This document shows, in pieces, positions 9,145-18,154 of a stretch of 43,725 nt of DNA (position 1 is its first letter; the number at the start of each line of letters is the position of its first letter). The DNA is taken from positions 1 through 43,725 of the forward strand of contig JAQWYY010000178.1 of the NCBI GenBank assembly GCA_029253705.1, given 5' to 3'. The notes under the pieces were generated by a model. The model did no database searches and was not told where the DNA came from. It saw only the letters and a program-made list of their open reading frames with translations. The stretch comes from Luminiphilus sp. Lineage in GTDB: Bacteria; Pseudomonadota; Gammaproteobacteria; Pseudomonadales; Halieaceae. The position numbers and the translations under genes were made by a program.

Positions 9145-11603
9145 GCTCCGAGCAAAAGAGCCAAAAAGACGGCGAAGTCTCCAGCGAAGGCGACAGCTTA
9201 AAAAGACTGTTACTTACAGCCGCTCTTGTCGCCCTCGCCCCGGCTTTACTCGCTTTTTTTTGGTTGGGCCTCATTAGAGAACCTCTTATTCAGTCGGGAA
9301 CAGCCACCAACCTTGCCCAAGCCACTGTTGAGAGCCGGGCCGATATGGTGGGGCTTTACATCAAAGACCTCGAGCTCCGCATCGACGCCTTAACAGCGCA
9401 ACTAGAGAACCAAACAGAAGCACCGGATTTGACCTATGCCACCCTGAGTTTCCCTGATGCAGACGCCATTTCGTTTATTCCTTTAGATGACCTAGGAACC
9501 GTAAGTATTAGCCCCGGAGATTTTGGCCTACGCTCCCATATCGATATCGATATCGTTCGGCGCGCCTTTGGAGGGGAAGATCCAGCACCTGAGTTTATTT
9601 TTGCCGATGATGGCTCCTACACGCTATTTGCTCGAGGACTAGGCAAGCCCGTTAGAGGTGTTTTTATTGTTGAAGTCAGTCCGCGTCGGCTAGCGGAACT
9701 AATTACACCAGGTGATGAAGGACAGTACCGCATTGTTCAGGAGCTTTCGGGTGCCAGCAGCGATACGGTCGTTGGGGCTTTAAAGGATGAAGCTCTGGTC
9801 AAGGCAACTGTGGCAGGAGCGATTTGGAATGTCGAGTTTTCGCCCAATCCCAAGTGGCTCTCGGCTGCTCAGCCAAGCTGGTGGGGTCTTATACTGGCGG
9901 TGCTCATAGCCCTAACCGGTATATTGGCGAGCTTTTATCTGCTTAGCCAACGATTGAGCCAACTACTGAAATCTGAAGTCAAACGCATATTAGAGGCGGC
10001 GGAGCTACGCACGCCACTCAGGGTATCGGTACCTGCATTAACACCCGTTGCCAAAATGTTGCGGCAGTTGAGCTTGCTCAGCCGCCGACAATTAGTGTTG
10101 CAAGCCCGAAGAGAAGCGACCCGGGACGAAACGGGGGAGGTCACCACCAAAGACTCTGACGTCTTGATGCCGGGTCCAACAGACGCCCCTCAAGAGCCAG
10201 ACGAATCGCTGGTCGATCATGATTCATTCTCCACTATCGATGAAATTCCAGTGCATATTTTTAAACCTGGGAGCATTCGAGGAGACGTTCAAACCGAACT
10301 GACAGAAGCGCTTATTGAGAGTATCGGCCAAGCCTTGGCCGTTATGTGTGGTGATCGTGATATTCAGACTCTCATCGTCGCCCACGACTCTCGCCCTAGT
10401 AGTAAACAAATTAGAACCATTTTGGTCAAAGCCCTGTTGGCAAGTGGTCGCGATGTCATTGATGTTGGCGAAATTCCAACTCCTGCCTTCTACTTTGCAA
10501 CCCATGAAGCAGGAACTGATTCCGGAATTATGATCACTGGCGGTCACGGTGATGAACATATCAATGGCTTTAAAGTTGTTTTCCATAAAAAACTTTTGGC
10601 CGGCGTAGGAATCGATGAGGTTCTTGCAACTATTCGCTCCAGGAAAACAACCCAAGGTTCTGGTCGCACTATTCGATCCCGTATAGAAGCCGACTATATT
10701 GATCGCATCGCCATGGATGTCTCATTGGCCCTACCATTGAAGGTTGTCGTTGATAATGACTTTGGTACTGCCGCCAGAATTACCGAGCCCTTGTTGGAGG
10801 CGCTAGATTGTGACTTGGTAAGTTTGAACTCCCCGGAGGAGGGGCCACGCCCCAAAGGGCGCACCCTCGAGAACGCGCTGGAATCTCTGGGAGAGCGTGT
10901 CGTTGCCGAGAGCGCAGACCTAGGCGTCCTCTTCGATAGTGACGGAGATCGACTACACACGGTAACCGAAGCTGGTATCGCCGTAGGCAACGACTCGCTT
11001 CTGATGTTATTCGCTAGGGATATGCTCGAGCGCAATCCCGGAGCAGATGTGGTTTATGACATTCAGTGTACTCGGCAATTCGCACCCTTCGTAACTCGGG
11101 CCGGAGGCAGAGCTCAAATGTCTCGCTCTGGTCAGGCGTTCATTGCCGAAAAAATGCTGCAAGCCAAAGCTCTGTTAGCCGGCGATTTCTCAGGACACCT
11201 GTTTTTCGGTGAGCGATGGTACGGATTTGACGATGCCCCCTATGCTATGGCGAGATTACTTGAAATTCTTGCCACGGCTAGCTCCGGGTTTGGCGATATT
11301 ATTGCCGCGTTACCGCAGTCTAGCAGCACCCCCGAGATCCTCCTTGAATTGGAAAGCCGCAGCCGCAAGAAAATTATGCGCGCATTAGTTAGCAACGCCG
11401 ATTTCCCAGGAGCTCGAATCACAACTTTAGATGGCCTACGTATTGACTATGCGGATGGTTGGGGTCTCGTGCACAACTCAATCACCGAGTCAGCACTATC
11501 CCTACGATTTGAAGGCAACGATGATGCCAGCCTTGAACGTGTTAAAGGAGTTTTACGGAAAGCCATAAGCGAGGCAGAGCCCAGCATCCATTTACCCTTC
11601 TGA
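9141..11603 (+). CDS. Membrane-anchored AlgC-like phosphohexomutase homologue with degenerate active site
   Basis: The 820-residue protein has a membrane helix at about 23-44, a roughly 200-residue predicted periplasmic region, a second helix at about 248-270, a linker, and a C-terminal phosphomannomutase/phosphoglucomutase domain from about 370. Gene order (after coaBC, before argB) matches algC of Pseudomonas, whose long form also has a membrane region. The metal loop is kept (DSDGDR, about 599-604), as is a GDFSGHLFF version of the sugar loop. The catalytic phosphoserine loop TGSHNP reads TGGHGD, with Gly at about 468 in place of Ser. The final phosphate loop RASNTTP reads HNSITES. By known AlgC chemistry this should abolish or greatly reduce mutase activity, so I do not assign the enzyme function. 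Start is TTG, overlapping the coaBC stop. Confidence 0.85.
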   Translation: MSSEQKSQKDGEVSSEGDSLKRLLLTAALVALAPALLAFFWLGLIREPLIQSGTATNLAQATVESRADMVGLYIKDLELRIDALTAQLENQTEAPDLTYATLSFPDADAISFIPLDDLGTVSISPGDFGLRSHIDIDIVRRAFGGEDPAPEFIFADDGSYTLFARGLGKPVRGVFIVEVSPRRLAELITPGDEGQYRIVQELSGASSDTVVGALKDEALVKATVAGAIWNVEFSPNPKWLSAAQPSWWGLILAVLIALTGILASFYLLSQRLSQLLKSEVKRILEAAELRTPLRVSVPALTPVAKMLRQLSLLSRRQLVLQARREATRDETGEVTTKDSDVLMPGPTDAPQEPDESLVDHDSFSTIDEIPVHIFKPGSIRGDVQTELTEALIESIGQALAVMCGDRDIQTLIVAHDSRPSSKQIRTILVKALLASGRDVIDVGEIPTPAFYFATHEAGTDSGIMITGGHGDEHINGFKVVFHKKLLAGVGIDEVLATIRSRKTTQGSGRTIRSRIEADYIDRIAMDVSLALPLKVVVDNDFGTAARITEPLLEALDCDLVSLNSPEEGPRPKGRTLENALESLGERVVAESADLGVLFDSDGDRLHTVTEAGIAVGNDSLLMLFARDMLERNPGADVVYDIQCTRQFAPFVTRAGGRAQMSRSGQAFIAEKMLQAKALLAGDFSGHLFFGERWYGFDDAPYAMARLLEILATASSGFGDIIAALPQSSSTPEILLELESRSRKKIMRALVSNADFPGARITTLDGLRIDYADGWGLVHNSITESALSLRFEGNDDASLERVKGVLRKAISEAEPSIHLPF

Positions 11604-11647
11604 TATGATCACCGGCTAAACACCGACCTAATTCACACAGAGAGTAA

Positions 11648-12538
<891 letters not shown>

Positions 12539-12576
12539 AGCAACAAAAAAATTTTAACCCTGACAGCTTTTAAAAA

Positions 12577-12605
12577 TTGCACTAGCCCTCGTGTATAGCT
12601 AGCAT
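12577..12605 (+). promoter_or_regulatory. Possible sigma-70 promoter for slmA
   Basis: TTGCAC and TAGCAT are separated by 17 bp, and the predicted start point would be about 20 nt before the slmA ATG. The match is partial and I have no further support. Confidence 0.3.
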
Positions 12606-12634
12606 GAAAGCGTCATCCGCTGGATCAAACGTCC

Positions 12635-13234
12635 ATGGCAAACTCAAAATTAGGACGCCGGGATCAAATCTTGCAAGCGTTAGCAGCGATGCTTGAGCAA
12701 GGCCCAGATACTCGCATTACAACAGCCAAGCTAGCCAATGAGGTAGGCGTGTCTGAGGCTGCGCTTTATCGGCATTTTCCCTCCAAAACGAAAATGTTTG
12801 AGGCTTTGATAGAGTTCGTAGAGGCGACCTTGTTCACGCGAATCAGCCGAATCATTGAAGATAAGCCCAGCAGCCTCGATTGTTGCTATCGAATTCTCGA
12901 GCTATTACTCGGCTTTTGTGAAAGAAATCCGGGGATTACTCGTATTCTTCATGGAGACGCTTTACTCGGAGAATCAGAGCGGCTGCACCTTCGTGTTGCG
13001 CAGCTCTTTGACCGGATCGAAACACAATTGCGTACGGCTTTAAGAGAGGCCGAAATCAAGGAACAACTGAGGCCAACAATATTGCTTGCAGATAGTGCCA
13101 GCTTAATATTGGCCGCTGCGGAAGGAAGAATTTCTCAATTTGTACGCAGCGAATTCAAACGGTCACCAATACAGGGCTGGGACCAGCAGTGGGCATTGTT
13201 GGCATCTAACCTGATGAGGCCCGTCCCGGTTTAG
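12635..13234 (+). CDS. slmA: Nucleoid occlusion factor SlmA (TetR family)
   Basis: SlmA binds specific chromosomal sites and blocks FtsZ ring assembly over the nucleoid. The 199 residues have a TetR-type helix-turn-helix (TTAKLANEVGVSEAALYRHFPSKTKMFEALI, about 30-60) and a C-terminal effector domain with the SlmA-like pattern RNPGITRILHGDAL. Neighbourhood agrees, because slmA lies near coaBC and pyrE in many gammaproteobacteria. The gene ends one base before the convergent coiled-coil protein gene. Confidence 0.92.
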   Translation: MANSKLGRRDQILQALAAMLEQGPDTRITTAKLANEVGVSEAALYRHFPSKTKMFEALIEFVEATLFTRISRIIEDKPSSLDCCYRILELLLGFCERNPGITRILHGDALLGESERLHLRVAQLFDRIETQLRTALREAEIKEQLRPTILLADSASLILAAAEGRISQFVRSEFKRSPIQGWDQQWALLASNLMRPVPV

Positions 13235-13235
13235 C

Positions 13236-13895
13236 TTATTGTGACGGCGTTTCTAGCTGGTGACGCAATCTGACGACGTCCTGTAGTTGCTCAAATCTGT
13301 CGATATCACGCTGATAAAGCGCTGTCATTTCACTGATTTGTGCTTCTCGCGTCGCAATTTTATCGTCGGTGCTGTCGATTTCCCGTTTGAGCAATTTAAT
13401 ATTTTCAAGATCGACGGGTTGCAGTTCCACGCCGGCACGCTCGGTTGCAGCGACCCTAGCTTGAGCATTTTCAACTTGTTGCCGCAAACTTCTTCGGTTG
13501 GACTTTAAAATAGACACTCTAATTTTGAGGTCGCTTAAAGATCGATCTCTTGCATCCTCAATATCGGCAATGGTTGAGTAGCGCAATAACAAAGACTCAT
13601 CCCAATTCTGCAAACGCTGTTGCTCAGATTTTGCATCTTCTTCAAGCTCGCGAGAAAGCGCCACGTTAGCGCGCTCTTCCGGTGTCATCGCACTGGGGAC
13701 CACATCTATAACCACGCCGTTGGCATCTAACACCTCGTAACCATTGTCGGCGTATTCAACAGGAACGTGAAAATCAACCACCACAACACCATTTTCCGCT
13801 CTATAGCGATAGAGGTTTTCAGCTGCACTGTGGGTTGCAACTGCCAACATAAACGCCCCAACAAGGGCGCCCAAAGCATGAGGGCTACACCCCAT
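13236..13895 (-). CDS. Predicted exported coiled-coil protein, DUF4124-like N terminus
   Basis: The preferred start is the Met at 13895 ([31 protein letters not shown]), giving about 219 residues. The track's longer start at 13997 lies inside pyrE. A hydrophobic segment ending THSAA looks like a signal peptide. It is followed by a short strand-rich piece ([14 protein letters not shown]) like the DUF4124 beta unit, then a long charged coiled coil to the end. The function is unknown. Its start overlaps the pyrE stop by 11 bp, so it is probably co-transcribed with pyrE; a similar uncharacterised gene next to pyrE is, as I recall, common in Pseudomonas. Confidence 0.75.
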   Translation of the reverse strand: MGCSPHALGALVGAFMLAVATHSAAENLYRYRAENGVVVVDFHVPVEYADNGYEVLDANGVVIDVVPSAMTPEERANVALSRELEEDAKSEQQRLQNWDESLLLRYSTIADIEDARDRSLSDLKIRVSILKSNRRSLRQQVENAQARVAATERAGVELQPVDLENIKLLKREIDSTDDKIATREAQISEMTALYQRDIDRFEQLQDVVRLRHQLETPSQ

Positions 13896-14541
13896 AACGA
13901 TCTCTATAACGCTGCATAGGCTGAAGATGTTCGCTGAGATCTGACGTGGACTCAAGCCATTGAATAATGTCATGCATGGTAATAACGCTGACAACACTCA
14001 GACCAAGTTCATCGCGTACTTCATCAACCGCAGATTGCGTACCCGATCCGCGTTCGCAGCGATCTAAGCCAATAACCACCCCAGCAGGTTGGGCGCCAGC
14101 ATTGCGGATCAGAGCAATCGCCTCCCTAATGGCGGTTCCAGCAGTAATCACATCATCGACAATAACCACATCGTCCCTTAGCGGTGCTCCCACCAAAAGG
14201 CCGCCTTCTCCATGGCTTTTTGCTTCCTTGCGATTAAAACTGTATGGCACGTCAAGGCCATGATGGCTTGATAAAGCCACTGCTGTTGCAGTCACCAGTG
14301 GAATACCCTTGTAAGCTGGTCCAAACAAAACCGATGGTATTAACTCAAAAGCAACTAGGGTGTTGGCGTAACAGCGACCTAGCTCTGCGAGTGCTTGACC
14401 GCCTGAAAAACCACCCGCATTGAAGAAATAGGGGCTTACTCGGCCCGACTTCAATTCAAATTCACCAAAGCGTAAAACTTGGCAGTGGATGGCCAATTCA
14501 ATAAACGCTTTGCGGGTGGCGCTGTGCGTTGAGTTATTCAT
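13885..14541 (-). CDS. pyrE: Orotate phosphoribosyltransferase PyrE
   Basis: PyrE joins orotate to PRPP to give OMP in de novo pyrimidine synthesis. The 218-residue protein has the orotate segment [16 protein letters not shown], the [10 protein letters not shown] segment, [15 protein letters not shown] (catalytic loop) and the PRPP-binding motif [16 protein letters not shown] at 14541. It is divergent from crc across about 124 bp, as in Pseudomonas. Confidence 0.97.
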   Translation of the reverse strand: MNNSTHSATRKAFIELAIHCQVLRFGEFELKSGRVSPYFFNAGGFSGGQALAELGRCYANTLVAFELIPSVLFGPAYKGIPLVTATAVALSSHHGLDVPYSFNRKEAKSHGEGGLLVGAPLRDDVVIVDDVITAGTAIREAIALIRNAGAQPAGVVIGLDRCERGSGTQSAVDEVRDELGLSVVSVITMHDIIQWLESTSDLSEHLQPMQRYRDRYGV

Positions 14542-14665
14542 AGCTTAAGTTTTCGCCTTTAAACTAACAATCTAAATCCGGCAATCTAGGATTTTCTCTG
14601 CGGTCATGATGGCAGCCCGCTTTGCCTTCGCCTATGATACTGGCCTTGTTAACACAGGACTAGCA

Positions 14666-15427
14666 ATGAAAGTCGTCAGTTTAGTAGTTGAAGGCCTTGA
14701 ACAGGCACAGGGGGCAGGCCTTTTTGACTGGCTCCAAGAGGAAGACGCCGACATCGTTTGCCTGCAGGATACCCGCTGCTCCGAATATAGCTTGCGTGAT
14801 GATGTGTATTTTCCCAAGAATTACAGCCCCTACTTTCTCGATGACTTTGATAATCCCAAGCGTAACGGCGTTGCAATTTATTGTAAAAAGCTACCAAAAG
14901 CGATCATCACAGGCTTGGGTTTCACTGACTTTGACGGTCGCGGTCTGTACATCCAAGCTGACTATCACAACGTCAGCGTCGGATCATTACTGGTGCCAAG
15001 TGGCCAGGCTGGTGACGAGGCGATGAACACAAAGCTTAAGTTTTTGGCACTGCTAGGCCCACATCTTCAGAAAATCAAAAACAAACGCCGAGACTTCATC
15101 ATTTGTGGCGGTTGGGAACTGATCGGCCAACCGATCGATGCCGAAGAGGCGGGCAATCGCACAGATCTCCCGGGGTTTTCCAGTATCGAACAAGCTTGGC
15201 TGCAGGAGTTGTATCAAAATGGCTACTGCGATGCCTTTAGAACCTTGAATTCCAGCGCTGAAGAATTCACTTGGTGGCCAGAAGGAGATGACGCAGGTGC
15301 CCTGCGCTCAGACACTCAGATTGCCTCGCTATCCCTGAGGGAGCGGGTTATCAGTGCTGGGGTAAATACAAACGATGCATTTTCGAGCCACGCACCCGTT
15401 ATCGTTCAGTACGACGTCGAGCTTTAA
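14666..15427 (+). CDS. crc: Crc, catabolite repression control protein (non-catalytic ExoIII fold)
   Basis: Crc works with Hfq to repress translation of catabolic mRNAs in Pseudomonas. The preferred start is [10 protein letters not shown] at 14666, which matches family N termini and leaves 253 residues; the track's 14606 start adds 20 residues. The ExoIII fold is recognisable ([32 protein letters not shown]), but nuclease residues are gone: NxNG reads VxEG, the GDxN motif reads CGGWEL, and SDH reads SSH. PLAITGLGF-type and [11 protein letters not shown] segments match Pseudomonas Crc. The position between pyrE and rph also matches. A TATGAT -10-like element at 14633 would fit the shorter start. 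Confidence 0.88.
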   Translation: MKVVSLVVEGLEQAQGAGLFDWLQEEDADIVCLQDTRCSEYSLRDDVYFPKNYSPYFLDDFDNPKRNGVAIYCKKLPKAIITGLGFTDFDGRGLYIQADYHNVSVGSLLVPSGQAGDEAMNTKLKFLALLGPHLQKIKNKRRDFIICGGWELIGQPIDAEEAGNRTDLPGFSSIEQAWLQELYQNGYCDAFRTLNSSAEEFTWWPEGDDAGALRSDTQIASLSLRERVISAGVNTNDAFSSHAPVIVQYDVEL

Positions 15428-16155
15428 GCCGACAACGCCTCGCGTTGCTTGCTAATAATAATTTGGCTGCCCGCAACGGCAAGGTCAAGCATATTGTTTA
15501 ACTGGGACCTTTCAAAAGCTGCGCCCTCTGCAGTGCCCTGTACTTCAATCAGCCCGCCACCCTCGGCGACGACGACATTCATATCAGTATCTGCCGTCGA
15601 ATCCTCTGCGTAGTCCAGATCAAGCACCGCCTGACCGTTCCACACACCCACAGACACAGCGCCTATCAAAAACCTGAGCGGGTCAGACTGCAACGACTGT
15701 TTACGTTGCAAGGTGTTGAGCGCGTCAACAACAGCAACACAAGCCCCCGAAATAGACGCTGTGCGAGTGCCGCCATCGGCCTGAATAACATCACAATCTA
15801 AGGTAAGCGTATTTTCCCCCAGAGCTTTAAGATCAATCGCGGCTCGCAATGATCGTCCGATTAGGCGCTGGATTTCCACGGTTCGCCCAGACTGTTTACC
15901 TCGGCTAGCCTCTCTGCTCATTCTACTGCCCGTGGACCTAGGTAACATTCCGTACTCCGCCGTCAGCCAACCCTGACCTTTACCCCGCAAAAATCCGGGC
16001 ACTCCAGGCGTCAATGAAGCGGTACAAAGTACTCGAGTTTGACCAAAAGATACCAAAACGGAGCCCTCTGCATGGCACGTAAAATTACGTTCAAAGGTAA
16101 TCGCTCTGAGTTCATCAAGCGCTCTACCGCTTGGGCGATCCAAAGTAACCGACAT
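15424..16155 (-). CDS. rph: Ribonuclease PH
   Basis: RNase PH trims tRNA 3' ends by phosphorolysis. The 243-residue protein has the N-terminal [11 protein letters not shown], the phosphate-binding [32 protein letters not shown] region, and the [14 protein letters not shown] and [15 protein letters not shown] motifs of the active site. Its stop shares TTAA with the crc stop on the other strand. ATG at 16155 is preceded by AAGGAA. Confidence 0.97.
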   Translation of the reverse strand: MSVTLDRPSGRALDELRAITFERNFTCHAEGSVLVSFGQTRVLCTASLTPGVPGFLRGKGQGWLTAEYGMLPRSTGSRMSREASRGKQSGRTVEIQRLIGRSLRAAIDLKALGENTLTLDCDVIQADGGTRTASISGACVAVVDALNTLQRKQSLQSDPLRFLIGAVSVGVWNGQAVLDLDYAEDSTADTDMNVVVAEGGGLIEVQGTAEGAAFERSQLNNMLDLAVAGSQIIISKQREALSA

Positions 16156-16272
16156 AGACCAATTCCTTAAAAAAATGGAGGTATCACTGGCCGCGCCACG
16201 CCGCTTCTAGCTGTTAAACTTATGGCGCATAGCAACCAACAACAGCTGAATAACAAGCAGGGATGTAGCAAG

Positions 16273-17136
16273 TTGACACAGAGTATGACTGGATTTTCTC
16301 GGGCTATTGTAACAACTGACTCCGTATCGGTCACAATAGAAATGCGATCGGTTAATAATCGTTATTTGGATGTGCAAATTCGCAGCCCCGAAATTCTTCG
16401 ATCTCAAGAGGCATCTTGGCGCCAGAAGATTGCTAAGCACATCACTCGAGGCAAGGTAGACGTATACGTACGTACAGATCTTTCCCAACAAACTAGTTCG
16501 CTGCAACTAGACCAGGGGCGTCTTAAAGAATTGCAAACCGTATTGAATAAACTAGCCACAGAGTTTCCTAACGCGCCAGTACCTGATCAGCTAGCACTTC
16601 TGATGGCGCCGGGCGTCATAGCGGGCGACACCACGGGAGAGTCCGTGTGGATTAAATCGGCTACCGACGCAATGGATCAAGCGCTAAACGAGCTGGTTGC
16701 TTCCAGGAAAGAAGAGGGTCAGAAACTGGAGAGCCTCATTCTGAAGCGTTGTAATGCGTTCAAGCAGTACCTTGCAGGTTATCGGGGCGCACTGCCAGAG
16801 CTCCAAGAGACCCATCGACAACGGCTGCTTGACCGGATAGAACAGTTGTCTGTTGAACCAGACGCTAAGAGGCTTGAGGAGGAGCTGGTTTACAGCGCGC
16901 AAAAAACTGACGTGGATGAAGAGCTGGATAGGCTCGATGCGCACCTTGCTGCAATAGCAGTAGCGGTGGCAGGCAAGCAGCCCTGTGGCCGCCGTCTTGA
17001 TTTTTTGATGCAAGAGCTCAACCGTGAAGCCAATACGCTGGCATCGAAGTCTGCATCACTAACAACGACCCAGACAGCTGTAGAATTCAAAGTATTGATC
17101 GAACAAATGCGGGAACAAATTCAGAACATCGAGTGA
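16273..17136 (+). CDS. yicC: YicC-family endoribonuclease
   Basis: YicC/YloC proteins are endoribonucleases linked to small-RNA and mRNA turnover. The protein shows SMTGFSRA at the start, the MRSVNNRYLDV segment, LTRGKV-type IARGKVDV, and the C-terminal GRRLDFLMQELNREANTLASKS and VLIEQMREQIQNIE typical of the family. The track starts at 16222 (304 residues). I prefer TTG at 16273 (LTQSMTGF, 287 residues), which matches the E. coli N terminus and has GGGATG upstream. The gene is divergent from rph and is followed by gmk, as in E. coli and Pseudomonas neighbourhoods. Confidence 0.92.
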   Translation: MTQSMTGFSRAIVTTDSVSVTIEMRSVNNRYLDVQIRSPEILRSQEASWRQKIAKHITRGKVDVYVRTDLSQQTSSLQLDQGRLKELQTVLNKLATEFPNAPVPDQLALLMAPGVIAGDTTGESVWIKSATDAMDQALNELVASRKEEGQKLESLILKRCNAFKQYLAGYRGALPELQETHRQRLLDRIEQLSVEPDAKRLEEELVYSAQKTDVDEELDRLDAHLAAIAVAVAGKQPCGRRLDFLMQELNREANTLASKSASLTTTQTAVEFKVLIEQMREQIQNIE

Positions 17137-17151
17137 CGGAGGTAATTAGGC

Positions 17152-17781
17152 TTGGAAGACCACCCAGCAACAGGCAACCTGCTGACCGTGTCAGCTCCCA
17201 GTGGAGCGGGCAAAACCTCGCTAGTTCGCGCACTAATTGAACGCAGAACACATTTAAGCGTCTCGGTGTCGCATACGACACGACCTATGCGCCCCGGGGA
17301 GGTTGATGGCGTCAATTACCACTTTATCTCCAAGCAAGGTTTTCTTGAGGCGAGAGCGTCTGGGGAGTTCTTTGAATGGGCAGAGGTCTTTGGTCACTTT
17401 TACGGAACCGCGAAAACCGAGGTCGCTTCACGCAGAGCAGCCGGCAATGACGTGATATTAGAAATTGACTGGCAGGGTGCTAGGCAGGTAAAGGCTGTCT
17501 GCCCCGAAAGCTGCTGTATTTTCGTGTTGCCACCCTCAATTTCGGAACTAGAGAACAGACTTACTCAACGTGGGCAGGATAACGCAGAGACCATAAGAAG
17601 GCGCATGGCCGAGGCTCAGAGTGAAATGGCCCGCTGGCCGGATGCTGACTATTTAGTTCTCAATGACGACTTTGAACGAGCCTTGGCAGAGCTGACTACG
17701 ATAACTGACGGCCTTCGACTCACCCGAGATTATCAGTCGCGGAACTTGGCGAAAGTTCTCGAAGACTTAGGCCACCATTGA
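17152..17781 (+). CDS. gmk: Guanylate kinase
   Basis: Gmk converts GMP to GDP. The 209 residues contain the P-loop VSAPSGAGKTSLVRAL (about 13-28), the GMP-binding SHTTRPMRPGEVDGVNYHF and the DWQGARQVK segment. The start is TTG with GGAGG nine bases upstream; an in-frame TAA just before it rules out longer forms. It follows yicC by 15 bp and precedes rpoZ and spoT, the conserved gmk-rpoZ-spoT cluster tied to guanine nucleotide control. Confidence 0.96.
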   Translation: MEDHPATGNLLTVSAPSGAGKTSLVRALIERRTHLSVSVSHTTRPMRPGEVDGVNYHFISKQGFLEARASGEFFEWAEVFGHFYGTAKTEVASRRAAGNDVILEIDWQGARQVKAVCPESCCIFVLPPSISELENRLTQRGQDNAETIRRRMAEAQSEMARWPDADYLVLNDDFERALAELTTITDGLRLTRDYQSRNLAKVLEDLGHH

Positions 17782-17835
17782 AGTGATTTTTACCATAGTC
17801 CGTTGCAGCCAGTAGTGGGGTATACTGGGGGACTG

Positions 17836-17853
17836 GGCTGCATTTGTGCAGCC
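17836..17853 (+). other. Perfect 7-bp hairpin in the rpoZ leader
   Basis: GGCTGCA and TGCAGCC flank a TTTG loop, 24 nt before the rpoZ start. It lacks a following T-run, so it is not an ordinary intrinsic terminator. A TATACT -10-like hexamer lies just upstream (17821-17826) without a good -35. Any role in rpoZ expression is unknown. Confidence 0.5.
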
Positions 17854-17876
17854 ATTACTAGGAGAACGCTTCACCC

Positions 17877-18134
17877 ATGGCACGCATCACCGTAGAAGAC
17901 TGTTTAGACAACGTAGACAACCGTTTCGAGTTGGTTATGCTCGCGGCAAAACGGGCTCGTCAAATCGCCACCCAAGGCAAGGACCCCTTAGTCGATGAAG
18001 AATCAGACAAGCCTACTGTGATTGCTTTGCGAGAAATTGCAGAGGGCATGGTCACGCCTGAACTGATCGCGCGCGAAACGGAAATCGAAGCTGAAGAAGA
18101 GTTAGCGGCAAGCTTCGAAACGCCTGTTTACTAA
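17877..18134 (+). CDS. rpoZ: RNA polymerase omega subunit RpoZ
   Basis: Omega helps assemble RNA polymerase and forms part of a ppGpp site. The 85-residue protein opens [30 protein letters not shown], the canonical signature, and has a short acidic tail. A GGAGAA site precedes the ATG. It sits between gmk and spoT, as in most gammaproteobacteria. Confidence 0.97.
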   Translation: MARITVEDCLDNVDNRFELVMLAAKRARQIATQGKDPLVDEESDKPTVIALREIAEGMVTPELIARETEIEAEEELAASFETPVY

Positions 18135-18154
18135 CCTTCGGATAATAGAGACCT

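Noticed and set aside
10224-10655. 143-aa minus-strand ORF inside the algC-like gene
   Set aside because: Shadow of the long plus-strand frame, with no domain resemblance.
13967-14263. 98-aa plus-strand ORF over pyrE
   Set aside because: Antisense shadow of pyrE, which has an intact PRPP-binding motif.
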